Shown: positions 8,286 to 17,754 of the stretch, in pieces
How positions within the stretch are numbered: the stretch's first letter is position 1
Layout: every line of letters starts with the position of its first letter
NCBI RefSeq assembly: GCF_007833215.1
Contig: NZ_CP042239.1
Span: 3,284,001 to 3,348,000, forward strand
Reading direction: 5' to 3'
DNA from: Sphingomonas suaedae
GTDB taxonomy: Bacteria; Pseudomonadota; Alphaproteobacteria; Sphingomonadales; Sphingomonadaceae
DNA length: 64,000 nucleotides
Translations under genes and position numbers: made by a program
The notes under the pieces: generated by a model
What the model was told of the DNA's origin: nothing
What the model saw: only the letters and a program-made list of their open reading frames with translations
Databases searched by the model: none

Positions 8286-9589
8286 AGCGTTACTGGATGA
8301 TCGGCGGAGCGGCTGCGCTCGTACTGGCGACGGCACAATCCGCGGCGTTCGGCCAGGCGGCCCCGACCCAGACCCCCGCCGCGCAAAGCGCCGCCCCCGT
8401 CGAGACGCTGGTCAAGGACTATGTCGCGCAGGACCGCACCCCGGGCATCGTTATCGCATGGGGCAAGGGCGATACCGCGCCGGTCTTCGCGTCGGCCGGG
8501 CGGATCGCGGTCGAGGCGGATGCGCTCGCCGCCGGTCCCGATTCGCTGTGGCGCGTCTATTCGATGACCAAGCCGATCACCGCGATGGCGGCGATGATGC
8601 TGGTCGAGGACGGCAAGCTGAAGCTGGACCAGCCGATCGCGGACTTCTTCCCCGGCTTTCGCGACATGAAGGTGCTGACCGATCCGGACACCAGCCTCGC
8701 CAGCCGTCCGGCGACGACGCAGATCACCGTACGTCACCTGCTGACCCACACCGCCGGCCTTGGCTATACGATCATCACCAAGGGGCCTTTGCTCAAGGAA
8801 TATGAGCGGCTGGGCATCACGCCTGGCGCGGTGAACGCGCTGTTCGAGGCGCAGGCGCGCCCGCTCCGCCCGTCGAGCCTCAAGGAATTTGCCGAGCGCG
8901 TCGCGACGCTGCCGCTGATCGCCGAGCCGGGGACGAAGTGGAGCTATTCGATCAGCATGGATCTGCTCGCCTCGGTGGTCGAGGCAGCGGCGGGAATGCC
9001 GTTCGAACGCTTCCTTGAAACGCGGATGTTCGGTCCGCTCAAGATGTCCTCGACCTATTGGACGGTGCCGCAGTCGGAACTCGGCCGGTTCGCGACCAAC
9101 TATGCGTGGGCGGGCGACAATCGCGTGCCGTTCGATCCGGCTAAGACGTCGGCCTATGCGACGCCGCCGTCCTTCCCCTATGGCGGGGCGGGGCTCGTCA
9201 TGTCGGCGCGCGACTATGATCGCTTCCTGCACATGCTGGTCAATGAAGGGACGCTTGACGGCGTTCGCGTGATGAAGGCCGAGACCGTGCGGCTCGCCAT
9301 GTCGGATATCCTTCCGGCGGGCGTGACCTTCGCCGGCGCCCCCGGCGGCACCGGTGGCGATACCGCCCCCAAGATGGGCTATGGAGCCGGCGGCTCGGTC
9401 TATCTGGAAGGCGTGCCGGGCGGCCCGGGCAAGGGCACCTATGGCTGGGGCGGCGCTGCCGGGACGGTTGCCTGGGTCGATCCCGCGAACAAGGTGCGGG
9501 GCACCGTGATGGTCAACTATTTCCCGTCGGACAAATGGCCGCTGCGTGCCGATGCGGTTCGCGCGGTTTATGCTCAAGTCGCGCGCTGA
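8282..9589 (+). CDS. Serine hydrolase of the class C beta-lactamase/esterase family
   Basis: A 435-residue secreted protein with signal peptide (about residues 1-25, ending AAFGQA). The beta-lactamase fold carries the nucleophile motif S94-M-T-K97. The position usually occupied by Y-x-N reads Y222-S-I, and the third motif region reads YGWGGAAGT, so the second motif is not canonical. This pattern is more common in EstB-like esterases and D-amino-peptidase-like enzymes than in true AmpC enzymes, so antibiotic resistance should not be assumed. It starts inside the last codon of mutY (ATGA) and its stop overlaps nudC (TGATG), so it is part of that operon. Confidence 0.88.
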   Translation: MKRYWMIGGAAALVLATAQSAAFGQAAPTQTPAAQSAAPVETLVKDYVAQDRTPGIVIAWGKGDTAPVFASAGRIAVEADALAAGPDSLWRVYSMTKPITAMAAMMLVEDGKLKLDQPIADFFPGFRDMKVLTDPDTSLASRPATTQITVRHLLTHTAGLGYTIITKGPLLKEYERLGITPGAVNALFEAQARPLRPSSLKEFAERVATLPLIAEPGTKWSYSISMDLLASVVEAAAGMPFERFLETRMFGPLKMSSTYWTVPQSELGRFATNYAWAGDNRVPFDPAKTSAYATPPSFPYGGAGLVMSARDYDRFLHMLVNEGTLDGVRVMKAETVRLAMSDILPAGVTFAGAPGGTGGDTAPKMGYGAGGSVYLEGVPGGPGKGTYGWGGAAGTVAWVDPANKVRGTVMVNYFPSDKWPLRADAVRAVYAQVAR

Positions 9590-10500
9590 TGGATCTGAAT
9601 TCAGCTTCGCTGAAACAGGCCCTGCCAGTCGGGTTCACCGGGGCGGCGCTCGACCGCGCCGACCGGGAGCGCAATGATCCGGAAGCACTCGCCGCCGCGC
9701 TGGGCGACTGGCGCGCGCGGCTGTTACGGCTGAACGGACTCGATCCCGAACTCGATGACGAAGGGCGGCTGGTATGGGGCAGCCTAGCCGACCTGCCCGA
9801 CGGCAGCCAGCCGCTCTACCTCGGTTATATAGGCGGCAAGCCGCATTTCGTGCCGCTCCGCATGGGGGAGCGGCACGGGGCGGTTCGATCGCCCGCGCTG
9901 TTCGCGATGCTGGGTCTGATGCCGCACGATCAGGCGGGCCTCTATGCCTGCGCGCGCAGCCTGGTCGACTGGCACCAACGGCACGGCTTTTGCGCCGCTT
10001 GCGGGAGCGCGACCGAGTTGTTCCGTGCGGGCTGGGCGCGACGTTGCCCGAACTGCGCGGCGGAGCATTTTCCGCGCACCGACCCGGTAGTCATCATGCT
10101 CGCCGAGCATGACGGGCGCGCGTTGCTCGGGCGGCAGGCGGCCTGGCCCGCTGGCCGCTATTCGGCGCTGGCGGGGTTCGTCGAGGTCGGTGAATCGATC
10201 GAGGAAGCGGTGGCGCGCGAGACGCTGGAGGAAGCGGGAATAAAGGTGCGCGACGTGCGCTACATCGCCAGCCAGCCCTGGCCCTTTCCGTCGTCGCTGA
10301 TGATCGCCTGCGTCGCGACCGCCGACGATGACCGGATCACGCTCGACACGCACGAACTCGAAGATGCGATCTGGGTTACGCGCGACGAGGTGCAAGCGGC
10401 CCTTGCGGGCGATGCCGATGTCCGATTCGTGGCGCCGCCGCGGTACGCCATCGCATGGTCGCTGCTGACCGCGTGGGTCGGCTCGGACGGCTGCGATTAG
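9589..10500 (+). CDS. nudC: NAD(+) diphosphatase NudC
   Basis: A 303-residue Nudix hydrolase that splits NAD(H) and, in E. coli, removes NAD caps from RNA. Four zinc cysteines (135, 138, 153, 156) precede the Nudix box (about 197-218: GFVEVGES...REtLEEAGI). The NudC-specific motif SQPWPFPSSLM follows at about 229-239, which separates it from other Nudix enzymes. The ATG at 9589 overlaps the upstream stop; a longer frame upstream lies within the hydrolase gene and is not used. Confidence 0.95.
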   Translation: MDLNSASLKQALPVGFTGAALDRADRERNDPEALAAALGDWRARLLRLNGLDPELDDEGRLVWGSLADLPDGSQPLYLGYIGGKPHFVPLRMGERHGAVRSPALFAMLGLMPHDQAGLYACARSLVDWHQRHGFCAACGSATELFRAGWARRCPNCAAEHFPRTDPVVIMLAEHDGRALLGRQAAWPAGRYSALAGFVEVGESIEEAVARETLEEAGIKVRDVRYIASQPWPFPSSLMIACVATADDDRITLDTHELEDAIWVTRDEVQAALAGDADVRFVAPPRYAIAWSLLTAWVGSDGCD

Positions 10501-10512
10501 AGCTTGTCACGA

Positions 10513-10677
10513 TCACGCTGAATCCTTGGGGAACTCCTGAACGGAGTCGTTCGGCTGACTGTCCTGTGAGGCGGTCGGAGCGGGGCTTTGCGCCACCGCG
10601 CGCGCCTGTGTCTTGCGCTTGCGCAAATTCTCGCGAAGTGCGGCGGCCAGCCGTTCCTTTTTCCCGGGGTCAGTCAT
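10513..10677 (-). CDS. Small charged protein of unknown function
   Basis: A 54-residue protein starting MTDPGKKERLAAALRENLRKR. It has a basic amphipathic N-terminal helix, then an Ala/Pro/Ser-rich tail. Short proteins with this beginning recur in sphingomonads, so the ATG at 10677 is preferred over a longer upstream start. Function is unknown. It converges with nudC (12 bases between stops). Confidence 0.65.
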   Translation of the reverse strand: MTDPGKKERLAAALRENLRKRKTQARAVAQSPAPTASQDSQPNDSVQEFPKDSA

Positions 10678-10777
10678 AACAAGGCGATAAACCGCATGGC
10701 CACGCCTTGACAATGGGCCGCTCCCGCGCAAAAGGGCCGCTCCCCGCGCGGACCGGACCCTGCCGCCCGCGCCGAGT

Positions 10778-10852
<75 letters not shown>

Positions 10853-11028
10853 TTTTTCTTCGAGCTGCCGAGCGCTGTGCGCGACAGGCGCGCCGCGGTG
10901 CGCGGTCGGTAACCGCTGACGAAGTGTCGACGGGAGGCATTCTCCTACCCGGTCAGCAACGCCACAGCATATCCGACATCGGACAATTGCGTATTCCGGC
11001 AAGGAAGCGGTTGGCCAAAGATTTTCGC

Positions 11029-11400
11029 ATGACTTGGACCCTCATCCGCCTTGAGCTCGCGCGCAGCCGCGAATTTCCTCAGGGTTCCGCCGCCCATGGC
11101 TACCTACTGCGCGTGCCGCTCGACGGTCATTCGATCGCCGACCCGCAAGCCCTTCTTGCCCACCCCGAGCGCGCGGAGGTGCTGCGCATCTGGCCCGATG
11201 AACCCGACCAGCGCGGCTATCTGGCCCAGCGCGGGAATCGCTGGATCTTTTCCTACGCGCCCGGCGAGGCCGATGACGAGCCGGTCTTCCATCTAGAGAC
11301 GCATCCGCTGCGTCTCGGCGAATATGTCACGATCACTGAGCGCGACGGGAAGCCCCATGCTTTCCGGATCACCGAGTGCGAGACGCTCGCTGAGGCGTGA
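11029..11400 (+). CDS. Conserved hypothetical protein
   Basis: A 123-residue soluble protein beginning MTWTLIRLELARSREFPQGSA. It is rich in charged residues and predicted beta strands (YLLRVPLDG, RWIFSYAPGEADDEPVF, LRLGEYVTITERDG), ending FRITECETL. No signal peptide, membrane segment or known catalytic motif is visible. The ATG at 11029 is the only good start. It converges with the ArsR regulator gene (32 bases apart). It may belong with the sulfide cluster, which is inference from position only. Confidence 0.7.
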   Translation: MTWTLIRLELARSREFPQGSAAHGYLLRVPLDGHSIADPQALLAHPERAEVLRIWPDEPDQRGYLAQRGNRWIFSYAPGEADDEPVFHLETHPLRLGEYVTITERDGKPHAFRITECETLAEA

Positions 11401-11432
11401 GCAGGCGCAGGAGGAGAGGTGTCTGAGGCAAT

Positions 11433-11729
11433 TCAGCGCGGCGCGCAGAATATGGCGTGCAGCGTTTCCAGAATATGTCCGGCGCCTTCATGGACAATCG
11501 AATAATAGAGCGTCTGAGCGTCCCGGCGTGCGCTGACGATCCCGTCCTTTCGGAGCAGCGCAAGTTGCTGCGAGACGGCGGTGTCGCGGGCGCCGGTCAG
11601 GCGCACCAACTCGCCCACGGATTTTTCACCATCCGAGAGGTGACACAGGATCGCAAGCCGACTGCGTCCCGAGAGCGACTTGAGCAGTTCGGATGCCTGA
11701 TCGATCGAGGCGAGCATATCGTCCTTCAT
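11433..11729 (-). CDS. ArsR/SmtB-family regulator of the SqrR/BigR persulfide-sensor type
   Basis: A 98-residue winged-helix repressor. The recognition helix region reads TGARDTAVSQQLALLRKDGI (about 46-64), followed by the wing with RRDAQTLYYSI. Two cysteines are present: Cys29 in RLAILCHL and Cys95 in the C-terminal AIFC. This is the arrangement of SqrR and BigR, whose paired cysteines form a polysulfide bridge with reactive sulfur species and release DNA. The ATG at 11729 lies inside the end of the RND gene (stop at 11740); an in-frame ATG at 11765 would be longer but less like the family. The sulfide genes around it support this role. Confidence 0.85.
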   Translation of the reverse strand: MKDDMLASIDQASELLKSLSGRSRLAILCHLSDGEKSVGELVRLTGARDTAVSQQLALLRKDGIVSARRDAQTLYYSIVHEGAGHILETLHAIFCAPR

Positions 11730-11739
11730 AGCTACGGAG

Positions 11740-14700
11740 CTATGCAGCCTGTGCGTCGTGCGCAACCCCGTGGTCGCCGCGTAGAACGATGTAGATCGCT
11801 GGAATGACGAGTACGGTCAGCAAGGTCGATGAGGCCAGGCCGAACAGCAACGAGATCGCCAGCCCCTGGAAGATCGGATCGGTCAGGATCACCGCCGCGC
11901 CGATCATCGCTGCCAGCGCGGTCAGCAGGATTGGCTTGAAGCGGATTGAACCCGCCTCCAGCAGTACCTCGCGCAACGGTTTGCCGCTATTCTGCGCATG
12001 GCGGATGAAGTCGACGAGCAGAATCGAGTTACGCACGATGATACCTGCCAGCGCGATGAAGCCGATCATCGACGTCGCGGTGAATGGCGCGCCGAAGATC
12101 ATGTGGCCGATGACGATGCCGATCAAGGTGAGGGGAATCGGCGTCAGGATGACCAGCGGCAGGCGGAAGCTGCGGAACTGCGCTACCACAAGGAAATAGA
12201 TACCCAGCAGCGCCGCGCCGAACGCCGCTCCCATGTCGCGGAACGTGACCCAGGTGATCTCCCACTCCCCGTCCCAGAGCAAGGTGGGCCTGCTCTCGTC
12301 TTCGGGCTGGCCGTGCAGGCTCACCAGCGGCTTGACCAATCCCTTGCCCGACCAGTCATTGGCGTCGATCGCTTTCTGCACTGCGATCATGCCGTAGATT
12401 GGCGCCTCGTAATCGCCAGCCAGCTCTGCGGTGACCATGTCGGCGGCGCGTCCGTTGCGGCGGAAGATCACGGGACTCCCGCCCTCGCGCTCGACCCGCG
12501 CGATCTCGCCCAGCTCGACCAGTCGCCCCGCCCCCGCGCCGCGCGCAATGGCGACCGGTGTGGTCGCCAGCGTCTCGCTCCAGCGCCGCCCGGATTGTGG
12601 CAGCTCGATCGTGATCGGGAGCGGTGTGCGGCCACCTCCGCGCGGCGCATAGCCGAGGGTGCGCGAGCCGAGCAGCATTGCCACCGAGTCGTGGAGCTCG
12701 CGTTCGGACAGGCCATAATAATCGAGCCGGTCGCGCTCCGGCACGATCCGGAGTCGCGGGCGAGGCTGGCCGTAGCTGGTATCGACATCGACGATATAGG
12801 GCACTGCCTTGAACAGCCGCTCGACCTCCGCCGCGGTTGCCCGCCGCGTCGCGGCATCGGGGCCATATATCTCGGCGAGCAGGGTCGCGAGCACGGGCGG
12901 GCCCGGCGGCGTCTCGACCACCTTGATCGATCCGCCGGCGGGCAATTTGATCGCCTTGAACCGTTCGCGAAGCTCAAGCGCGACGACGTGGCTCGAGCGA
13001 CTCCGCTCGCCCTTGGGGAGCAGCGTGATCATCACATCGCTCTGCTCGGGCCGGTCGCGCAGGAAATAATGGCGTACCAGGCCGTTGAAGTTGAACGGCG
13101 CCGAGGTGCCGACATAGAGTTCCATCGCCGAGGCTTCGGGCAGTCCGCGCGCGATGCCCGCCACCTGTTCGGCGATCCGCCCCGAGTCCTCCAGGCTCGT
13201 GCCCTCAGGCAGGTCGAGCACTACCTGCACTTCGGATTTGTTGTCGAACGGAAGCAGCTTCACCGTGACGGCTTCGAAATAGAACATCGAGCAGGCCAGC
13301 AGGGTCGCCACGCCAACGCCGCTCAGGAACAACCAGGCATTGCGCCGCGACGCGATCACGGGGGCCGCGAGCCGCCGATAGAGCGCGCCCAGCCTGCCTC
13401 CCCCCGCGTCGTCATGGCCGTGCGCGAGTGCCTTGCGCGCGAAGCGGACCATCAGCCAGGGAGCGATCACGACAGCGACGAAAAAGGAGAAGATCATCGC
13501 CGCCGAGGCGTTGACCGGAATCGGCGCCATATACGGCCCCATCAGCCCCGAGACGAAAAGCATCGGCAGCAGCGCCGCGACCACCGTGAGCGTTGCGATC
13601 ACGGTCGGGTTGCCGACCTCTGCGACTGCGTCGACCGCAGCATCGACCCTCGATCGCGCGTCGTCCATCGCCCAGTGGCGTGCGATATTCTCGATCATCA
13701 CGATCGCATCGTCGACGAGGATGCCGATCGAGAAGATCAGTGCGAACAGGCTGACCCGATTGATCGTGTAGCCCATCAGGTTGGACGCGAAGAGGGTGAG
13801 CAGGATCGTCGTCGGAATCACGATTGCGGTCACGCCGGCCTCACGCCAGCCGATCGCGAAGCCGATCAGCACGACGATCGAGACGGTGGCGAGCGCCAGA
13901 TGGAAGAGAAGCTCGTTCGCCTTTTCGTTCGCGGTCTCGCCATAATTGCGGGTCACCGCGAGATCGAGGCTGTCGGGAAGAAGCGTTTCCCGCAGACTCT
14001 CCGCGCGGTGCAGCACGGATTCGGACACCGTCACGGCATTGGCGCCGGCGCGCTTGGCGATCGCGATGCTGATCGCCGGCGCCGCGTTCCACCCGTCCGC
14101 CCCCCGCACCCAGCGCAATACCTTTGCCTGGTCCTCGCCCGGCTGCTGGGTCACGTCGGCGACATCGCGAACATAGACCGGCGCGCCGCTCGCTGACGTG
14201 ACGGTCAGCATTCCGATCGCATCGGCGCTCGCCAGCCTCGTGCCGACCGCGACCGACACGGCCTGTCCGCCGTCGCGCGCGCTGCCTGCCGGAGAGGCGC
14301 GGTTGGCTTGGCTGACCGTCTCGGCGAGCGCGCCGAGCGGGACGCCGTGGAGCGCGAGCCGCGCAGGATCCGGCGCAATGCGGATCTCCTCCGGCGCGCC
14401 GCCCGTGATGAAGGTCAGCCCGACATCGTCGACCTTGGCGATCTCGCTGCGCAGCCGCTCGGCGGTCTCCCGCAGCGTCGCCGGTGTCCACCGGGATGTC
14501 GCGTGCGGCTTTGGCGACAGGGTCAGCACGACGATGGGAACGTCGTTGATCCCCCGCACCGTCACCAGCGGTTCGGGAATTCCGACCGGGATGCGGTCCC
14601 AATTCGCGCGGAGCTTTTCATGGATGCGCACCGCGGCATCGTCCTGGTCCGACCCGACGAGGAAACGCGCGGTGACCAGCACGCCATCGTCCTCGGCCTG

Positions 14701-14961
14701 GGTGTAGACATGCTCGACGCCGTCTACCGAACGGACGATCGTCTCGAGAGGCTTGCCCGCCAGTTCGACGGCATCGGCGGCGCTGAGACCCGGGGCGGCG
14801 ACGCGGATGTCGACCATCGGCACACTGATCTGCGGTTCCTCCTCTCGCGGGATCGAAAGCGTGGCGAGCAAGCCAAGCGCGATCGCCGCGAGCAGGAACA
14901 AGGGCGTGAGCGGCGAGCGAATCGTCGCGCGCGTCAGCGCACCCGAAAGGCCGAGGCTCAT
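11740..14961 (-). CDS. RND family efflux transporter, inner-membrane pump
   Basis: A 1073-residue pump of the AcrB/HAE-1 type. There is an N-terminal membrane helix (about 19-37), a periplasmic loop, a membrane block (about 352-500), a second loop and a C-terminal block (from about 870). The proton-relay aspartates are visible as Asp417-Asp418 in GILVDDAIVMIENI. It starts in a four-base overlap with the adaptor gene and is followed by the SqrR-like regulator. The outer-membrane channel is supplied by the divergent TolC gene. The substrate is unknown; the setting suggests something linked to sulfide or persulfide stress. Confidence 0.93.
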   Translation of the reverse strand: MSLGLSGALTRATIRSPLTPLFLLAAIALGLLATLSIPREEEPQISVPMVDIRVAAPGLSAADAVELAGKPLETIVRSVDGVEHVYTQAEDDGVLVTARFLVGSDQDDAAVRIHEKLRANWDRIPVGIPEPLVTVRGINDVPIVVLTLSPKPHATSRWTPATLRETAERLRSEIAKVDDVGLTFITGGAPEEIRIAPDPARLALHGVPLGALAETVSQANRASPAGSARDGGQAVSVAVGTRLASADAIGMLTVTSASGAPVYVRDVADVTQQPGEDQAKVLRWVRGADGWNAAPAISIAIAKRAGANAVTVSESVLHRAESLRETLLPDSLDLAVTRNYGETANEKANELLFHLALATVSIVVLIGFAIGWREAGVTAIVIPTTILLTLFASNLMGYTINRVSLFALIFSIGILVDDAIVMIENIARHWAMDDARSRVDAAVDAVAEVGNPTVIATLTVVAALLPMLFVSGLMGPYMAPIPVNASAAMIFSFFVAVVIAPWLMVRFARKALAHGHDDAGGGRLGALYRRLAAPVIASRRNAWLFLSGVGVATLLACSMFYFEAVTVKLLPFDNKSEVQVVLDLPEGTSLEDSGRIAEQVAGIARGLPEASAMELYVGTSAPFNFNGLVRHYFLRDRPEQSDVMITLLPKGERSRSSHVVALELRERFKAIKLPAGGSIKVVETPPGPPVLATLLAEIYGPDAATRRATAAEVERLFKAVPYIVDVDTSYGQPRPRLRIVPERDRLDYYGLSERELHDSVAMLLGSRTLGYAPRGGGRTPLPITIELPQSGRRWSETLATTPVAIARGAGAGRLVELGEIARVEREGGSPVIFRRNGRAADMVTAELAGDYEAPIYGMIAVQKAIDANDWSGKGLVKPLVSLHGQPEDESRPTLLWDGEWEITWVTFRDMGAAFGAALLGIYFLVVAQFRSFRLPLVILTPIPLTLIGIVIGHMIFGAPFTATSMIGFIALAGIIVRNSILLVDFIRHAQNSGKPLREVLLEAGSIRFKPILLTALAAMIGAAVILTDPIFQGLAISLLFGLASSTLLTVLVIPAIYIVLRGDHGVAHDAQAA

Positions 14962-15977
14962 CGACCGGACTTTCCTGCGGCCACGACATCTCCAGGCGCG
15001 ACGCCGGAGAGAATTTCGACCGAGTCCGAACCGGGGATCGGCGCGGTTTGCACCGGCACCAAACTCGTGCGGCCGTCCTTTCCGAGCAGCAGCACATAGT
15101 CGGTCCCGAATCGCGTCGTGACGAAACGCTGCGGAACCGCGATTCCGGAACGACTCCCCAGGGCAACCCGCACGCCGACCCGCCGACCGACCAGATCGGT
15201 GGTGAGCCCGGCAAGCGCGACATCGGCGCGCACGCGGCCGCCGGAAACCGCAGGATAGAGCTGGACCACGGTGCCGGTCTTGCCGCCAAGCTCTGACGCA
15301 TCCTCGACCGTCACGCGCGTCCCGAGCTTCAGCGCGCGCGCGAGCGACTGGGGTATGTCGAGGCGCAGCAGAGGCGGTCCCGAGGTGATCGTCGCGATCG
15401 ACATGCCCGGCGCGACGACCGATCCCCTGGGAATGTCCGCCCGAAGCACGCGCCCCGTCGCCGGGGCAAGAATCGTGCCCTGCCCGGCCAGGGCGGCGCT
15501 TGCGGATTGCTGGTCGCGCGCGGCGCGCACCTGCGCCTCGGCCGATCGTGCGGTAGCACGGGCCTGATCCAGCCGTGCCTTGGCATAGACGCCGCGGTTA
15601 TAGAGATATTCGATCCGCGTCAGCTCGGCGCGCGCGGCTTCGGCCTGGGCTGAAGCTGCAGCCGCCTGAGCGCCCAGTGCGCGCGTCTCATAGCCGATGC
15701 GCGTGTCGATGATCCGCCCGATCCGCTGGCCCTGGCGCACGAGATCGCCTTCGCGCACGGTCAATTCGACCAGCGTGCCGGGAATTCGCGCCAGCGCTTC
15801 CGCCTGATCGCGGGTAGCGATCTCCGCCGCGAGCGGCTTGGTCGCGGCGATCGGGGTGCTGCGGATGGTGAGGCGCTCGCCGATCGCGGCGGCTGGCGCG
15901 GGAGCATCCTGCGGTTCGCCGCCGTCGCAGCTTGCAAGCAGGAGGGGCGCGGCGAGCAGCACAAGTGATCGAACCAT
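14958..15977 (-). CDS. RND efflux periplasmic adaptor, lipoprotein
   Basis: A 339-residue membrane-fusion protein. The ATG at 15977 sits behind GGAGAAAG and opens a lipoprotein signal MVRSLVLLAAPLLLASC; the upstream extension lacks coding character. A lipoyl-like half motif (VREGDLVRQGQRIGRI) and its partner (ILAPATGRVLRADIPRGSVV) flank a helical hairpin rich in Ala/Arg/Glu (about 105-165). A beta-barrel domain follows. It bridges the inner-membrane pump to the TolC channel. Its promoter lies in the 243-base gap shared with the divergent SQR gene. Confidence 0.92.
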   Translation of the reverse strand: MVRSLVLLAAPLLLASCDGGEPQDAPAPAAAIGERLTIRSTPIAATKPLAAEIATRDQAEALARIPGTLVELTVREGDLVRQGQRIGRIIDTRIGYETRALGAQAAAASAQAEAARAELTRIEYLYNRGVYAKARLDQARATARSAEAQVRAARDQQSASAALAGQGTILAPATGRVLRADIPRGSVVAPGMSIATITSGPPLLRLDIPQSLARALKLGTRVTVEDASELGGKTGTVVQLYPAVSGGRVRADVALAGLTTDLVGRRVGVRVALGSRSGIAVPQRFVTTRFGTDYVLLLGKDGRTSLVPVQTAPIPGSDSVEILSGVAPGDVVAAGKSGR

Positions 15978-16155
15978 GGGCGCTTTCTCCTGTCTGCCAG
16001 CGCGGCGCAGGGGCCCTGGACCGAGCGGCGCAACGCAGCAGACAGGCCCCGGGATATCGCCGGCGAGAGCGAGGACGAATCGGGACAATCCCTTATGGGA
16101 GTGCGGGGCCCTTTCCACGAACATGCCTCATCCATTGAACCTGTCACGCGAGAAT

Positions 16156-16173
16156 ATATGTGATTGCGCATAT
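16156..16173. promoter_or_regulatory. Candidate operator in the divergent sulfide-cluster promoter
   Basis: ATATG (16156-16160) and CATAT (16169-16173) form an AT-rich inverted repeat separated by 8 bases, in a stretch (16150-16200) far richer in A and T than its surroundings. It sits between the divergent RND-adaptor and SQR genes. BigR operators are described as AT-rich imperfect palindromes, so this is a good candidate site for the ArsR regulator at 11433. Binding is inferred. Confidence 0.4.
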
Positions 16174-16220
16174 AACGCAAATACGAATATAAAGCGTATG
16201 CAGCGAGCGAGGAGAAGATC

Positions 16221-17546
16221 GTGGCCAAGCCGAAAATCGTCGTTCTGGGCGCCGGACTGGGCGGTACGCTGACGGCATTCGCCTTGCGCGAGAAGCTCGG
16301 CCACCGCGCCGAGATTTTCGCGCTCTCGGACAGCGATACCTACACGTTCGTCCCGTCCAATCCGTGGGTGGCGGTCCGCTGGCGCGAGGTCGAGGACGTT
16401 CAGGTCCATCTGCCGCCGGTGTTCGCACGGCTCGGCATCGCCTTTTCAGCCTCAGGCGCGAAGCGCGTGATCCCGAAGGAAAACCGGGTCGAACTGGGCG
16501 ACGGCACCAGCCTCGACTATGACTATCTGGTCATCGCCACCGGTCCAGACCTCGCCTTTGACGAGATCGAGGGCCTTGGCCCGGAGGCAGGCTTTACCCA
16601 GTCCGTTTGCACCGCGAACCATGCCGAGGCCGCGGCCGACGCATTCGATCGCCTCATTGCCAAGCCCGGCCCGGTCGTGATCGGTGCCGCCCAGGGCGCG
16701 TCCTGCTATGGCCCTGCCTATGAATTCGCGATGATCGTCGATACCGAACTCCGCCGTCGGCGCATCCGGGACCGCGTTCCGATGACCTTCGTCACGGCAG
16801 AACCCTATATCGGCCATCTCGGTCTCGACGGGGTGGGCGATACCAAGTCGCTCCTCGAAAGTCGGATGCGTGACCGCGACATCAAGTGGGTTACCAGCGC
16901 CCGGATCGCGCGTGTCGAGGACGGCACGATGCATGTCGAGCAGATCGCCGACGACGGCTCGGTCGCGAAGACGCTGACGCTGCCGTTCACCTTCTCCATG
17001 ATGTTGCCCGCGTTTCGCGGCGTCGAAGCGGTGCGTGGCGTCGAGGGGCTTGCGAACCCGCGCGGCTTCATCCTTGCCGACAGGCACCAGCGCAATCCGA
17101 CCTTTCCGAACGTCTATTCGCTCGGCGTGTGCGTCGCGATTCCGCCGACTGGGCCGACTCCGGTGCCCGTGGGGGTCCCCAAGACCGGTTTCATGATCGA
17201 GAGCATGATGGCGGCAATCGTCGAGAACATCGCCGAGCAACTCGACTCGAAGGAACCGAGCCACGAGGCGAGCTGGAACGCGATCTGTCTGGCCGATTTC
17301 GGCGACGGCGGGGTCGCCTTCGTCGCACAGCCGCAGATTCCGCCGCGCAACGTCAACTGGGCCGCGCAAGGCAAATGGGTCCACCGGGCCAAGGTGCTGT
17401 TCGAGAAGTTCTTCCTCTACAAGGTCCGTCACGGCCAGGCCGAGCCATTCTACGAAAAGGCGGCGCTCCGGCTCCTCGGCGTCGGCAAGCTCAAGATCCG
17501 CCCCAGCCGGACCGAACATACCGAAAGCGCAGGAGTCCAGCCATGA
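16221..17546 (+). CDS. sqr: Sulfide:quinone oxidoreductase
   Basis: A 441-residue FAD enzyme that oxidises sulfide and passes electrons to quinone, making persulfide or polysulfur. The N-terminal dinucleotide fold reads VVLGAGLGGTLTAFAL. Three cysteines match the catalytic set of SQR: Cys130 (QSVCTANHA), Cys162 (GASCYGPAYE) and Cys356 (AICLADFGDGG). A fourth cysteine is Cys304. The C-terminal part is basic and hydrophobic (LFEKFFLYKVRHG), as expected for membrane contact. The ATG at 16221 (GTGGCC frame preceded by GAGGAGAAGATC) has a strong ribosome site. It heads an operon with DUF2892, TolC and DUF442 genes. Confidence 0.88.
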   Translation: MAKPKIVVLGAGLGGTLTAFALREKLGHRAEIFALSDSDTYTFVPSNPWVAVRWREVEDVQVHLPPVFARLGIAFSASGAKRVIPKENRVELGDGTSLDYDYLVIATGPDLAFDEIEGLGPEAGFTQSVCTANHAEAAADAFDRLIAKPGPVVIGAAQGASCYGPAYEFAMIVDTELRRRRIRDRVPMTFVTAEPYIGHLGLDGVGDTKSLLESRMRDRDIKWVTSARIARVEDGTMHVEQIADDGSVAKTLTLPFTFSMMLPAFRGVEAVRGVEGLANPRGFILADRHQRNPTFPNVYSLGVCVAIPPTGPTPVPVGVPKTGFMIESMMAAIVENIAEQLDSKEPSHEASWNAICLADFGDGGVAFVAQPQIPPRNVNWAAQGKWVHRAKVLFEKFFLYKVRHGQAEPFYEKAALRLLGVGKLKIRPSRTEHTESAGVQP

Positions 17547-17746
17547 ACATCGATCGCGCCGTCCTCGTCTTTGCCGGTTGCGTCGTGCTGCTCGGCATTG
17601 TGCTGTCGCTGACCGTCCATCCCTGGTGGATCGCGCTCAGTGCCTTTGCCGGGCTCAACATGATCCAGGCTGCATTCACCGGTTTCTGCCCCGCCGCCAT
17701 GCTGTTCAAGGCGCTGGGCGCGAGGCCGGGCAACGCCTTCCGCTGA
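17543..17746 (+). CDS. DUF2892/YgaP-like inner-membrane protein
   Basis: A 67-residue protein with two membrane helices (about 6-26 and 27-45) and the family end NMIQAAFTGFCPAAMLFKALG. DUF2892 domains occur alone or fused to rhodanese domains as in YgaP, and they accompany sulfur-handling genes. The cysteine in GFCP is conserved in that group. It overlaps the SQR gene by four bases, so the two are cotranslated. Confidence 0.85.
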   Translation: MNIDRAVLVFAGCVVLLGIVLSLTVHPWWIALSAFAGLNMIQAAFTGFCPAAMLFKALGARPGNAFR

Positions 17747-17754
17747 TCGAAGCG

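Noticed and set aside
6669..8336. A 555-residue version of DciA extending opposite mutY
   Set aside because: Only the last 170 residues match DUF721; an ATG with a ribosome site at 7181 gives the usual length.
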